Shown here piece after piece: positions 18,006-25,938 of a stretch of 55,624 nt of DNA. The notes under the pieces were generated by a model, which was not told where the DNA came from, did no database searches, and worked only from the letters and a program-made list of their open reading frames with translations. The position numbers and the translations under genes are program-made. This stretch comes from Methanothermobacter thermautotrophicus. GTDB lineage: Archaea; Methanobacteriota; Methanobacteria; Methanobacteriales; Methanothermobacteraceae. The stretch's first letter is position 1, and each line of letters opens with the position of its first letter. The stretch covers positions 1 through 55,624 of the forward strand of contig NZ_QKOF01000007.1 in NCBI RefSeq assembly GCF_014889545.1, in the 5' to 3' direction.

Positions 18006-19127
18006 TTAGGTGTATCTCACAGTGTATTCTGCACCTATATTATCTATAATCTGTAGCAGATCCTTTTTAAAGCTTTCCAAGTCCTCTATTTCAATGGTGT
18101 CCCTGCCCCTGAACAGTTCCCTGTGGATCCTTTCACCCACTATGTCATCCCATCCTCCCTCAAATTCTATTATTATGGAGCCAGAGCATTTGAAACCATT
18201 CCTGACAACCCTGTCAATGTCGCCGTCGGTGATGCCGATGATGGGAACATCGAACCTGTAGAGTATGTCTGCTGCCACAAGGGTTGTGTCGTCTCCCACG
18301 GTGACGACCAGGTCCGCGTCATGGAGGCTGTAGATGTCCTCTGCTGCGTGGTTGAGGAATGAAACCCTGTACATCTCCTTAATATTTTCTCTCAGCTTCA
18401 CCTTTCTGGGTTTTACATCAGATCGTCTGAGGAGTCCTGTCTTCACCACAGCGTCCTTAAGGTTGACCCTTCCAAGTTTCTCGACACCGTGTTTCTTTAT
18501 TCGCCCCCCAATTATATCTGTGATCATCCCGTCCTCTGCAACAAGTGTGACGTCATCTGAGGTTGAGGTCCCCACCACTATACCATTGACAAAGATGTTC
18601 TCGTTCGCTGAGACACCCACGAGTCTGCGGTATTCCCTGGTGTCAGGTTCCTGTTGGTTACAGGGCTCTCCATGGAATATTTCACGGCATATCTCCTGGG
18701 GGTCCACCAGTTCAAGGCCGAGCTCCTCTGCAATCTCTTCAGCAAAGGGGAGGACCTCCTCCCTCCAGGGGACAACGCTACCATCTGGCTCCCCAGGCCT
18801 TTCTATCTGTACCATGGGCGGTTTCCTCTCCGACCTCTGGAAGACCTTGTAGCCGAATCCGTGGCCGGTTATACGGGATTTTCCATAGTTCATGAGCACG
18901 ACAAGGTCATGGCCCTCCTCTGCAAAGAGATCAACCGATTCACTTGGAAGTCTCTTCTCTGAGATGTCTATGACATCCTCAAGGTGGGCGTCATAGACAG
19001 CTGTTCTTCCCATGGTGCCTCCCAGTCTTGCCTTCACATGGCCGTATTTTCCAAGAAATTCTATGAGCTTTGCTGCATAGCCAGAATCAACAATGTGTGG
19101 CCCGTGAACAACCACTCCTATCCTCAT
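18006..19127 (-). CDS. Methanogen protein, DUF2117-like
   Basis: This 373-residue soluble protein starts [20 protein letters not shown] and contains [20 protein letters not shown], a stretch I recall from DUF2117, restricted to methanogens. The N-terminal third resembles a nucleotide-binding alpha/beta fold and the C-terminal region another ([20 protein letters not shown]). Function is unknown. ATG start behind AGGTGATTT. It lies between nob1 and mmp2 on the same strand with short gaps, so it may be co-expressed with the marker genes. Confidence 0.75.
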   Translation of the reverse strand: MRIGVVVHGPHIVDSGYAAKLIEFLGKYGHVKARLGGTMGRTAVYDAHLEDVIDISEKRLPSESVDLFAEEGHDLVVLMNYGKSRITGHGFGYKVFQRSERKPPMVQIERPGEPDGSVVPWREEVLPFAEEIAEELGLELVDPQEICREIFHGEPCNQQEPDTREYRRLVGVSANENIFVNGIVVGTSTSDDVTLVAEDGMITDIIGGRIKKHGVEKLGRVNLKDAVVKTGLLRRSDVKPRKVKLRENIKEMYRVSFLNHAAEDIYSLHDADLVVTVGDDTTLVAADILYRFDVPIIGITDGDIDRVVRNGFKCSGSIIIEFEGGWDDIVGERIHRELFRGRDTIEIEDLESFKKDLLQIIDNIGAEYTVRYT

Positions 19128-19143
19128 GAAATCACCTGAAGTT

Positions 19144-19653
19144 TCAGTTTCTGTGCCTCTTGCGGACTATCCTTGAACCGCATATCTCACATTCCTCAAA
19201 TTCATAGTCAGGGGGATACACCTTCCGGCACCCGGTACATACCCGCCTCCAGAGGTAGGTGTCCCTTATGCCTGATGTTAGGACACTCCTGAACCCTATA
19301 CCCAGGATTTTCAGTGTGTTCTGTATTGTGTAGTCGTCTGTTATAACAAGAACTTCATCATCCCCCTTCAGTGATAACGCAAGGCCTATTACCTCCATGT
19401 CCGTGGGGGAAAGCCTCAGTATGTCTCCTGACTGGCTGATGGCATCATCCACCACCTTCATGCTTTCAGGGTCGGGTTCTGTTATTTTGAGTCTGCCTTC
19501 CCTCAGTGCATCCTCCAGTATCATCATTGACCTGAAATCCCTGATCTCATCTGTGACAGACCTTACAGTGTAATTTTCCCTTCCCTCTGGCACGTATCCA
19601 TTTATGAAGGCGGATGCATCAAGAACCTTCTTCATAAAAATCACATTATCCAT
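19144..19653 (-). CDS. nob1: rRNA maturation endonuclease Nob1
   Basis: Nob1 cleaves the 3' end of precursor 16S rRNA. The 169-residue protein has a PIN domain with the acidic site [11 protein letters not shown] (Asp12), [19 protein letters not shown] and [15 protein letters not shown], followed by a C-terminal zinc ribbon with CTGC and CEICG. Architecture and length match archaeal Nob1. The start is uncertain: ATG 19653 has no clear ribosome binding site, and ATG 19635 gives [10 protein letters not shown], closer to relatives, with GTGAT upstream. It is the first gene of the leftward run that continues into the marker genes. Confidence 0.92.
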   Translation of the reverse strand: MDNVIFMKKVLDASAFINGYVPEGRENYTVRSVTDEIRDFRSMMILEDALREGRLKITEPDPESMKVVDDAISQSGDILRLSPTDMEVIGLALSLKGDDEVLVITDDYTIQNTLKILGIGFRSVLTSGIRDTYLWRRVCTGCRKVYPPDYEFEECEICGSRIVRKRHRN

Positions 19654-19955
19654 GTGAAACCATACTGTTCCCTTTCTTCAGCTTTGAGGGATCATCCTAA
19701 TAAATGTAGTTGAGGTGATGAAGAGAGAATAGAAATAAGGAGCGAAGACCCAGAAAGACTCCAGCAAAGGATTTACATGGTCATGGTCCTTAAAAGACCC
19801 CAGGGTTGGGAGTGGTAACCGGCAAGCTATTAAAAAGTATTACATCAGAATTTAATAAAACTTTTAAAAACTCGTTTTTTTGGATTTAAATGGTTTTAAA
19901 GTCCTTAAACATGATTATGACCCCCATATGCTGATTTAAATAACTCAACGAAAAC
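19654..19955. other. Gene-free stretch upstream of nob1
   Basis: I see no coding sequence here on either strand. The part 19690-19815 is less AT-rich and contains short self-complementary pieces such as GGTC-CTTAAAA-GACC, which could belong to a small RNA, but no convincing C/D or H/ACA boxes. The part 19830-19910 is strongly AT-rich, with several TATA-like sequences in both directions. Confidence 0.5.
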
Positions 19956-19964
19956 TTTATAAAT
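19956..19964 (+). promoter_or_regulatory. TATA box of the candidate small RNA
   Basis: TTTATAAAT lies 24 to 32 bp before the first paired base of the structured element at 19988. No coding sequence begins downstream until after a separate TATA box at 20161, so this promoter seems to serve a non-coding transcript. Confidence 0.55.
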
Positions 19965-19983
19965 AGTGCTGTCAATATATAGT

Positions 19984-20095
19984 AAACGGGTAGGGTCCAG
20001 GACTTTTAAAACTTATTCTGGTCTTTTAAATTGGAATTGAAACCGCCTCCAATCCAATATCAAACCCTACCCCAATCAAATCGTCATAAATTTTT
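19984..20095 (+). ncRNA. Candidate structured small RNA (about 110 nt)
   Basis: Three helices can be drawn. P1 pairs GGGTAGGGT (19988-19996) with ACCCTACCC (20064-20072), nine Watson-Crick pairs. P2, stacked directly on P1, pairs CCAGGA (19997-20002) with TTCTGG (20016-20021), including one G-U pair. P3 pairs ATTGGA (20030-20035) with TCCAAT at 20048-20053 or at 20053-20058. The element has its own TATA box and ends in T-rich sequence (20091-20106). I know no family with this layout. A regulatory DNA element or chance pairing in AT-rich sequence is possible. Confidence 0.5.
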
Positions 20096-20160
20096 ATTAC
20101 TTTTCTCTCCTTGTCAGAAAGGGGATTATAATCATTTTCGGTAATCCAGAAACCAGAAGA

Positions 20161-20169
20161 CTTATAAAT
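20161..20169 (+). promoter_or_regulatory. TATA box of the moaB-like gene
   Basis: CTTATAAAT would place transcription start near 20190. This excludes the in-frame GTG at 20188 as start codon and supports ATG 20224 or 20230. Confidence 0.6.
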
Positions 20170-20229
20170 CGCGCCTACATAAATAAAGTGTTACGCGCAT
20201 CATTCTGTATTAACAGGTGGTTGATGAAT

Positions 20230-20760
20230 ATGAAAAGTCAGAGTATGGAGGAGCACAGAACCTCAGCCCCAGTGGATATCACATGTGGTGTCATCACCCT
20301 CAGTGATTCCAAGTACAGGGAATTCCAGGAGACCGGTGAAATACCGGAAAGTGACATCTCTGGCAGACTCCTTGTTGATGCACTCTCCCGTGATTACACT
20401 GTTTCAGAATATACTGTGATACCCGATGATGGGAAGATGCTGATGTCTGCAATTCATGAGATGATCGATGAGGGGGTGTCAGTCATATTCACCACAGGCG
20501 GCACCGGCATCGGGAGCCGTGATATAACCGTTGAGACACTCAGGGAAATCTTTGAAAAGGAACTTGATGGTTTCGGTGAGATATTCAGGTATCTCTCATT
20601 CAAGGAGCTTGGAGCCGGGGCAATACTCAGCAGGGCAACTGCAGGCGTTTACAGGGGGACCTTGATATTTGCACTTCCAGGATCACCCAACGCCGTTAAA
20701 CTTGGAATCGAAATTGTGGCCAGTGAGATCGGCCATCTTGTTAAACACCTGCGGGAATAG
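20230..20760 (+). CDS. moaB: MoaB/MogA-family molybdenum cofactor protein
   Basis: MoaB/MogA-type proteins adenylylate molybdopterin before insertion of molybdenum or tungsten, needed for formylmethanofuran dehydrogenase and formate dehydrogenase. The 176-residue protein has the family motifs CGVITLSDSKYREF, FTTGGTGIGSRDITVE (about residues 85-100) and GAGAILSRATAGVYRG with LIFALPGSPNAVKLG. ATG 20230 is chosen because AGGTGG is 9 nt upstream; the longer reading from GTG 20188 would start at the predicted transcription start. It stands alone, convergent with pyrE. Confidence 0.92.
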   Translation: MKSQSMEEHRTSAPVDITCGVITLSDSKYREFQETGEIPESDISGRLLVDALSRDYTVSEYTVIPDDGKMLMSAIHEMIDEGVSVIFTTGGTGIGSRDITVETLREIFEKELDGFGEIFRYLSFKELGAGAILSRATAGVYRGTLIFALPGSPNAVKLGIEIVASEIGHLVKHLRE

Positions 20761-20781
20761 CCAGAAATATAAAGAGAATGT

Positions 20782-21324
20782 TCAGGAATGGTTGAAGTCA
20801 GATACCGAAAGAAGGGGTATGAGGGTTATGCCCTCCCTTTTAAATTCGTCGACAGCCCCTTCCTCACGGTCAACGACAACAAATGCCTTTTCAACGATCC
20901 CGCCGTTCTCCTGGATTGCCCTCACAGCCTTAAGGAGAGATCCGCCGGTTGTTGTAACGTCCTCAACCACTGCAACCCTGTCACCCTTCTGCAGATCCCC
21001 CTCAATGAGTTTCGAGGTTCCATATCCCTTTTTCTCCTTTCTTATCATCAGTAGAGGTTTTCTGGAGTACAGTGACACTGCAGTGGCTATGGGGACCGCC
21101 CCCAGGGCTGGGCCTGCTACCCTGTCCACGTCACCAGCCTCCACCGCTATGAGCCTCGCTATAACGTCAAGGACAGATGGATCCGTGATTGCCCTCTTTA
21201 TATCAACATAGTAATCGCTTTCCTTACCTGATGAGAGGATGAATTTACCCCTCCTAACGACATCCCTTTCAGATAGAAGTTCTATAAGCTTCCTTCTGAT
21301 TTCCTCTGTATCTTCGACCTGCAT
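20782..21324 (-). CDS. pyrE: Orotate phosphoribosyltransferase
   Basis: PyrE converts orotate and PRPP to orotidine 5'-phosphate in pyrimidine synthesis. The 180-residue protein shows [20 protein letters not shown] near the N-terminus and the PRPP-binding motif [17 protein letters not shown]. Length is normal for archaea. The ATG at 21324 lies inside the end of a small upstream cysteine-rich gene (43-nt overlap), which may couple their translation. Confidence 0.96.
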   Translation of the reverse strand: MQVEDTEEIRRKLIELLSERDVVRRGKFILSSGKESDYYVDIKRAITDPSVLDVIARLIAVEAGDVDRVAGPALGAVPIATAVSLYSRKPLLMIRKEKKGYGTSKLIEGDLQKGDRVAVVEDVTTTGGSLLKAVRAIQENGGIVEKAFVVVDREEGAVDEFKREGITLIPLLSVSDFNHS

Positions 21325-21452
21325 ATTCTACAGACTCCCAGATCTGGAATGTAGCACTCTGAGCATACCTGCGCCCCGCAGAGTCTACATGTGTGAAGAA
21401 AACCTGCCTGTCCACAGATGCTGCAGATTCCCCTGAGCTCCAACTTCTCCAC
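21282..21452 (-). CDS. Small four-CxxC zinc-finger protein, 56 residues
   Basis: This short frame runs from GTG 21452 to TAG at 21282. It encodes four CxxC pairs in a row: CSIC, CRLC, CSEC and CRIC, within about 37 residues, spaced like a cross-brace zinc finger of the HIT or treble-clef type. The rest is basic (KIQRKSEG at the end). It lies 13 nt after the PRC-barrel gene and overlaps pyrE by 43 nt. The ribosome binding site is modest (AGGGG three nucleotides before GTG). Such regular cysteine spacing is very unlikely by chance, but the exact start and function are unknown. Confidence 0.65.
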   Translation of the reverse strand: MEKLELRGICSICGQAGFLHTCRLCGAQVCSECYIPDLGVCRICRSKIQRKSEGSL

Positions 21453-21465
21453 CGGCCCCTAGGGT

Positions 21466-21699
21466 CTATTCTTCGGGGCCCCTGAGGAGTATCTTGTCGC
21501 CTATCTTCTTGACCATTTCATAGGGAACTATTGTTTCGCCCTTTGATAGTCCAAGGCCCTCGGATATTCCTCCCTTCCCGAGAACAAGTGATTCTATTGT
21601 CTGTGATTCTATGTCGACTTCCACGTCCTTTACCTTCCCTATGACCTTTGCAGAGCTGTCAAGAACCTCTTTACCAACCATTTCCTCAACTATTCTCAT
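21466..21699 (-). CDS. PRC-barrel domain protein
   Basis: This 77-residue protein is a single PRC-barrel, the beta-barrel found in photosynthetic reaction centre H subunits and RimM: EEMVGKEVLDSSAKVIGKVK, then TIESLVLGKGG and ETIVPYEMVKKIGDKILL. Archaeal single-domain versions are common; some have been linked to cell division (CdpB-like) or RNA handling. It appears to lead an operon with the small zinc-finger gene and pyrE. A TATA-like sequence inside an inverted repeat (21741-21762) lies upstream. Confidence 0.88.
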   Translation of the reverse strand: MRIVEEMVGKEVLDSSAKVIGKVKDVEVDIESQTIESLVLGKGGISEGLGLSKGETIVPYEMVKKIGDKILLRGPEE

Positions 21700-21740
21700 G
21701 ATACCACCATTTAATCACTGTATTTATTATTGGTCCTATT

Positions 21741-21762
21741 GGTATTTATAATTTTAAATACC
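21741..21762. promoter_or_regulatory. Inverted repeat over the PRC-barrel operon promoter
   Basis: GGTATTTA-TAATTT-TAAATACC has perfect 8-bp arms around 6 bp. On the minus strand it includes the TATA-like AATTATAAATA, 42 to 63 nt upstream of the PRC-barrel ATG. It lies in the divergent region shared with the YhgE/Pip-like gene. An operator overlapping a TATA box is one reading; AT-rich coincidence is another. Confidence 0.4.
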
Positions 21763-21775
21763 GTTCACCGAAAGA

Positions 21776-21788
21776 CTTTTATATTATG
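21776..21788 (+). promoter_or_regulatory. TATA-like box of the YhgE/Pip-like gene
   Basis: CTTTTATATTATG lies about 60 nt upstream of the ATG at 21848, giving a leader of about 35 to 40 nt with ribosome binding site GGAGG at 21833-21837. Confidence 0.5.
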
Positions 21789-21847
21789 ATATCCATTAAG
21801 TTGTTTTTCTTACAAAAATATATTTTATTTTTGGAGGCATAAAACCC

Positions 21848-23743
21848 ATGAGAAAGGCCCTGGAAATATTCTGGAAGGACATGAAGACCGTTAAAAACAG
21901 TCCAGTTGTACTCTTCGTAATCGCAGTTATAATCTGCATCCCGGCTCTCTACGCTGTATTCAACATCCAGGCAACCCTCGATCCATACTCAAGGACCTCC
22001 AGTATAGAGGTTGCAGTTGTCAACGAGGACCGGGGAGCAAATTTCAATGGCACACACATGAATATAGGAGCAGAATTTGTCAGTGAACTCAGGAAGAACA
22101 GGAACTTCGACTGGCAGTTCGTCGACCGATCCGATGCAATGGATGGCCTCAGGAAGGGGAAATATTACGCTGTTCTCATAATACCTGGAAACTTCAGCTC
22201 TGACCTCCTGTCAATAAAGAACGGGACCCCGAGACAGGCAAGTATACAGTACATAGTGAATGACAAGTTAAACCCTGTTGCACCCAGGATAACAAACGCT
22301 GGAGCAGATGCCCTCCAGGCAAAGATAAACAGTGAAGTCGTTAAAACAGTTGATGGAATAGTGTTCGGTAAGATAAGTGAAGCAGGTGAACTTGCAAGGG
22401 CAAACAGGGATGATATACTGAGGACAAAGAGATTCATCAATGAACTTAATGGAAACCTCGGTAAAATCGATGAAACCCTCAGCAGTGCCAATTCAGACCT
22501 TGAAAAGGGACAGAATCTATGGTCATCACTTAAAGCAGATCTGCCAGAAATCAGGGACAACGCCAACTTCGTGAAGGAGAAATACAGCCTCCTTGAGGGT
22601 TACATTGGTAAAGACCCTGCAAAGGCCCTTTCAACGGTCCAGAACATGGAGTCACACCTATCAGAGGCAATAACCTCAATGAAATATCTCAGGGCAGTCC
22701 TTGCCAGCCTTTACTCAGCCACAGGGGATCCAAAACTGAAGACAGCCATTGACCAGATCGACACAAATATAGAGAAGGCCAGCTCGGTTCTCGGGATACT
22801 GCAGGCAATTGAATCCGATCTCAAAACAAAGGGCACCACTGACCGGCTTGTGAAGCTTAAGGCATCCCTCGACAGGATGGACAGCGCCCTCAACAAACTC
22901 ATGGAGAGCAGGGACGAGATAGATGCTGCAATGCAGGATGCTTCATCAAAACTGGGCATGGCAAACGCCAGATGGCCTACCATGAGGTCAGCCATCCAGG
23001 ATGCCAGCAGAAAGCTGAACATGATCAGCGAGGATGACCTCAACAACCTCGTGAAGCTGGCTGACATTGACCCACACGCTGTGAGGGAGTACTTCAGGAG
23101 CCCTGTGAAGATGGAGAAACAGCACATATACCCTGTGAAGAACTATGGATCTGCCCTGGCACCATTCTACATACCCATATCCCTGTGGATAGGCGGTATA
23201 ATTGCCGTTGCAATGATAAGCATGAGGGTGAAGTATGGTGAATACAGCAGCATCCAGGTATATTTCGGGAGGATGGGTCTCTTCATAATAATAGCAGTAT
23301 TCCAGGCGCTCATCGTTGTGGCGGGTGCGCTGCTTCTGAGGGTGCAGACCACGGGAGCTATGCTACTTCTGCTCACATCCACCTATGTGAGCATATGCTC
23401 GATGCTGATAATTTATTCACTGACCTCCGCCCTGGGAAATGCCGGTAAGGCGCTCTCAATAATAATTCTTGTACTCCAGATTACCGGTACCGGGGGCATA
23501 TTCCCTGTGGAACTGCTACCACCCTTCTTCCAGGCTATACACCCATACCTCCCCCTCACCTACGCTGTCGGGGCGCTGAGGGAGGTTGTTGGTGGTGTGA
23601 TCTGGAGCATCTACTGGACGAACATCGCACTTCTCAGCCTCTTTCCCGTGGTAACCTTCATCATCACGGTTCTCGTCAAGGAGAAAATGGATAAGAGGGC
23701 CCACTGGATGGAAAGCAAACTGGAAGAAAGCGGTCTTTTCTGA
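21848..23743 (+). CDS. YhgE/Pip-family ABC-2-type membrane protein
   Basis: This 631-residue protein has one N-terminal membrane segment (about residues 20-40), a long extracytoplasmic region of about 400 residues rich in helices and coiled-coil-like heptads, and five or six membrane segments from about residue 435 to the end. The N-terminal block SPVVLFVIAVIICIPALYAV and the segment VAVVNEDRGANFNGTHMNIG are typical of the YhgE/phage-infection-protein family, related to ABC-2 permeases; bacterial members act in phage adsorption or export. No ATPase gene is adjacent. It is commoner in Firmicutes, so lateral origin is possible but codon use looks ordinary. Confidence 0.88.
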   Translation: MRKALEIFWKDMKTVKNSPVVLFVIAVIICIPALYAVFNIQATLDPYSRTSSIEVAVVNEDRGANFNGTHMNIGAEFVSELRKNRNFDWQFVDRSDAMDGLRKGKYYAVLIIPGNFSSDLLSIKNGTPRQASIQYIVNDKLNPVAPRITNAGADALQAKINSEVVKTVDGIVFGKISEAGELARANRDDILRTKRFINELNGNLGKIDETLSSANSDLEKGQNLWSSLKADLPEIRDNANFVKEKYSLLEGYIGKDPAKALSTVQNMESHLSEAITSMKYLRAVLASLYSATGDPKLKTAIDQIDTNIEKASSVLGILQAIESDLKTKGTTDRLVKLKASLDRMDSALNKLMESRDEIDAAMQDASSKLGMANARWPTMRSAIQDASRKLNMISEDDLNNLVKLADIDPHAVREYFRSPVKMEKQHIYPVKNYGSALAPFYIPISLWIGGIIAVAMISMRVKYGEYSSIQVYFGRMGLFIIIAVFQALIVVAGALLLRVQTTGAMLLLLTSTYVSICSMLIIYSLTSALGNAGKALSIIILVLQITGTGGIFPVELLPPFFQAIHPYLPLTYAVGALREVVGGVIWSIYWTNIALLSLFPVVTFIITVLVKEKMDKRAHWMESKLEESGLF

Positions 23744-23750
23744 TAAATCC

Positions 23751-23770
23751 CTAATTTTTTTATTTTTTGC
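23751..23770 (+). terminator. T-rich terminator after the YhgE/Pip-like gene
   Basis: Runs of seven and six T occur within 25 nt of the stop codon. Oligo-T tracts of this kind stop archaeal RNA polymerase. No stem is needed or seen. Confidence 0.5.
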
Positions 23771-24040
23771 AGCTCAATCAGCTGATTCTCTGCATGAATC
23801 TGATGTCATCCACAGAACTGTCAATCATTAATCCATGAAAATGAAATGTGTTCCCTAATAGCTGTGATTACTGTAAACCTTACAAGAGACTGTAGCCCGC
23901 CATAGAGACTACTGTAAAACTCACTATCAAAAAAAGTTCAATGATCTCTCATAGATCTGCCAGATTGTTTTAATCCAGTGTAAGGCCTTTAATCATCGAC
24001 TGGCTGCACGAAAAGAGTTTTAGATGAAAAAAGTGAGGAG
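23771..24040. other. Gene-free stretch between convergent genes
   Basis: I see no supported gene. Two similar pieces, GATTACTGTAAACCTTA and GACTACTGTAAAACTCA, lie about 40 nt apart, but without further structure. It is probably a spacer between two convergent transcription units. Confidence 0.45.
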
Positions 24041-24055
24041 TGGTCTTAAAGACCA
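24026..24055 (-). terminator. Hairpin and T tract after the symporter operon
   Basis: On the minus strand TGGTC-TTTAA-GACCA overlaps the stop codon of the small accessory gene and is followed within about 8 nt by six T. The 15-bp DNA sequence is a perfect palindrome around one base. Confidence 0.45.
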
Positions 24056-24237
24056 AGTTCATCCTCTTCCATTCTTTTCTCTTCTTCCTCCCACCTGAGT
24101 TCTTCCATTATCTGTTCTTCCTCATCCTCATCGCCCTGGTTCCAGTTCACCAGGCCGTATATAACGCAGAAGACCGTTATCAGGATGCAGAGGATATATG
24201 CACTCCATACCCATGGGTCAGGTATTCCAAGTACCAT
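24046..24237 (-). CDS. Symporter small accessory protein
   Basis: This 63-residue protein has one membrane segment (VWSAYILCILITVFCVIYGL, about residues 9-28) preceded by MVLGIPDPW and followed by a strongly acidic tail. It lies 12 nt after a sodium:solute symporter gene with a good ribosome binding site (GGAGGTC, six nucleotides before ATG). I recall similar short proteins always paired with such symporters in methanogens, described only as small accessory subunits. A role in assembly or gating is inferred from pairing. Confidence 0.78.
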   Translation of the reverse strand: MVLGIPDPWVWSAYILCILITVFCVIYGLVNWNQGDEDEEEQIMEELRWEEEEKRMEEDELGL

Positions 24238-24249
24238 GCTTGACCTCCA

Positions 24250-25830
24250 CTAGACTCCGTTAAAACATTTCTGGATGTGCTCATCAGATGGGGGTTCAGT
24301 AAGAAGGCTGACAGCCACCATGAAGATGGCTGAGACAGGCACCCCCACCAGTATCGGGTCGACCACTGGCCATGGCATCGATGCTATAACAGGCCCCCCT
24401 AAGAGTGCCTTGGCGATTCCAAGGGCCTCTGCGGTCTTTTTGTATTCAAAGAGTAACCAGAAGAGGCTTACAATGGCCCCTGAAACCATCCCGGCTATTG
24501 CACCCTCCCTTGTGGCCCTCTTCCAGAACAGGGCAGCAGTGTAGACCGAAAGGAATGATGCTGCACATATACCGAAGAAAAGGGCTGTGCCCTGTGCAAC
24601 TATGCTTCCAGGGAGGAGGTAACCAAGGACAACCGCTATGAGTACCGCTATTATTATACCTCCCCTTGTGATGAGGACTGACCTATCACCCTTCTTCCTT
24701 CTTATTGTCTCATAGACGTCCCTTCCTATGGCTGTCCCCTGTACATGGAACTGTGCACTGAGTGTCGACATGGCCGCTGAGAGGAGGGTCAGCATGAAGA
24801 TATATGAGAACCACTCGGGCATGGCAGACTTTATGAAAAAGGGTATTATCTTATCTGCGTTTCCACCAGCAGCCTGCACCGCTATAATACCCATCTTCCT
24901 GAAGAAGTAGACATTTGACAGTGCCCCGACGACGTAGGCGCTCCAGGTCATCACAAATATGAAGAGTGCGCCTATCAGGACTCCCCTGTTGAGTTCCCTG
25001 TTGGACTTCACCGTCATGAACCTCACTATTAGCTGGGGCTGTGCAAGTACACCAACACCAACACCCAGGATTATGGTTGATAGGAGCGTCCACCAGTATG
25101 GACTCCCATATACAGGCATGCTGGTCCACCCGGTTGCCCCTAAGGCCCTTGCCTTGGCAGGTATGAGGTGTGAAATGTTTGTGAGTGCCTGATGAGCGTC
25201 CACAACACCGCCAAGAATGTAGTAGGTCGACACAACGAGGAAGATCATTCCAAGGAACATTATGGTCCCCTGGAGGGCGTCAGTGTACATTACACCCCTT
25301 ATACCTCCAAGGACAACATAAACAGCAACTATTAATGCCATCAGTATGAGGGCGATGTTGAAGTCCAGGCCGAGGGTTGTTTCAATGAACCTCGCAGCAC
25401 CTATCAGGACAACGGATGCGTAGAGGGGCATCCCAAGAAAGATTATGGTCCCGCCAAAGTACTGAAGGAATCTGCTGTTAAATCTTCTCCCCAGGAATTC
25501 CGGGAATGTGAGGGCCAGCATGTTATGGCCCATCTTCCTTGTGCGCTTACCAAAGAACACAAATGCAATGAATATACCGACAAGTATGTTGAGGAACACC
25601 AGCCAGAGTATACCCATCCCGAAGACACCTGCCATGCCGCCGAAGCCGACGATGGCAGCCGTGCTTATGAAGGTTGCGCCATAGCTCATGGCCATGATGT
25701 AGGGATGGGTCCTTCTACCGGCCACCATGTAGTCCTCCGAGGTCTCTGTCCTTCTCCATGCCACGTATCCGACGTAGCCCACAAGAAGGAAGTAGATGAG
25801 AACAACGATACCTAGTATTAAAAGATCCAT
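24250..25830 (-). CDS. Sodium:solute symporter family protein
   Basis: This 526-residue protein belongs to the SSS (SLC5) family, which uses the sodium gradient to import a small solute. About 13 membrane segments are visible. Signatures include RTETSEDYMVAGRR after the first segment, MSYGATFISTAAIVGFGG (Na+ site region) and VYVVLGGIRGVMYTDALQG, the family consensus. Substrate cannot be told; related proteins carry pantothenate, acetate, proline or others. ATG 25830 follows AGGAGG. It forms a two-gene operon with the accessory protein. The neighbouring arylacetate-CoA ligase is divergent, so an aryl acid is a possible substrate. Confidence 0.9.
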   Translation of the reverse strand: MDLLILGIVVLIYFLLVGYVGYVAWRRTETSEDYMVAGRRTHPYIMAMSYGATFISTAAIVGFGGMAGVFGMGILWLVFLNILVGIFIAFVFFGKRTRKMGHNMLALTFPEFLGRRFNSRFLQYFGGTIIFLGMPLYASVVLIGAARFIETTLGLDFNIALILMALIVAVYVVLGGIRGVMYTDALQGTIMFLGMIFLVVSTYYILGGVVDAHQALTNISHLIPAKARALGATGWTSMPVYGSPYWWTLLSTIILGVGVGVLAQPQLIVRFMTVKSNRELNRGVLIGALFIFVMTWSAYVVGALSNVYFFRKMGIIAVQAAGGNADKIIPFFIKSAMPEWFSYIFMLTLLSAAMSTLSAQFHVQGTAIGRDVYETIRRKKGDRSVLITRGGIIIAVLIAVVLGYLLPGSIVAQGTALFFGICAASFLSVYTAALFWKRATREGAIAGMVSGAIVSLFWLLFEYKKTAEALGIAKALLGGPVIASMPWPVVDPILVGVPVSAIFMVAVSLLTEPPSDEHIQKCFNGV

Positions 25831-25882
25831 TCAACATCCTCCTTTATAATCCATCAAATTATAATTAATGATAATGACAGTT

Positions 25883-25892
25883 AACATATAAG
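25883..25892 (-). promoter_or_regulatory. TATA box of the symporter operon
   Basis: The minus strand reads CTTATATGTT about 53 to 62 nt upstream of the symporter ATG, in the region divergent from the arylacetate-CoA ligase gene. Confidence 0.5.
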
Positions 25893-25938
25893 TCTTTAGA
25901 GACAGAAAAAACAAGAAAGCTCATCGAAGGAGATCGAA

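Noticed and set aside
19690-19815. Possible C/D box RNA (GTGATGA at about 19716)
   Set aside because: No CTGA D box at proper spacing and no second box pair were found.
20030-20050. Sequence ending ATTGAAAC, like the end of a methanogen CRISPR repeat
   Set aside because: Only one copy exists, with no regularly spaced repeats and no cas genes in the window; the resemblance is limited to a few bases.
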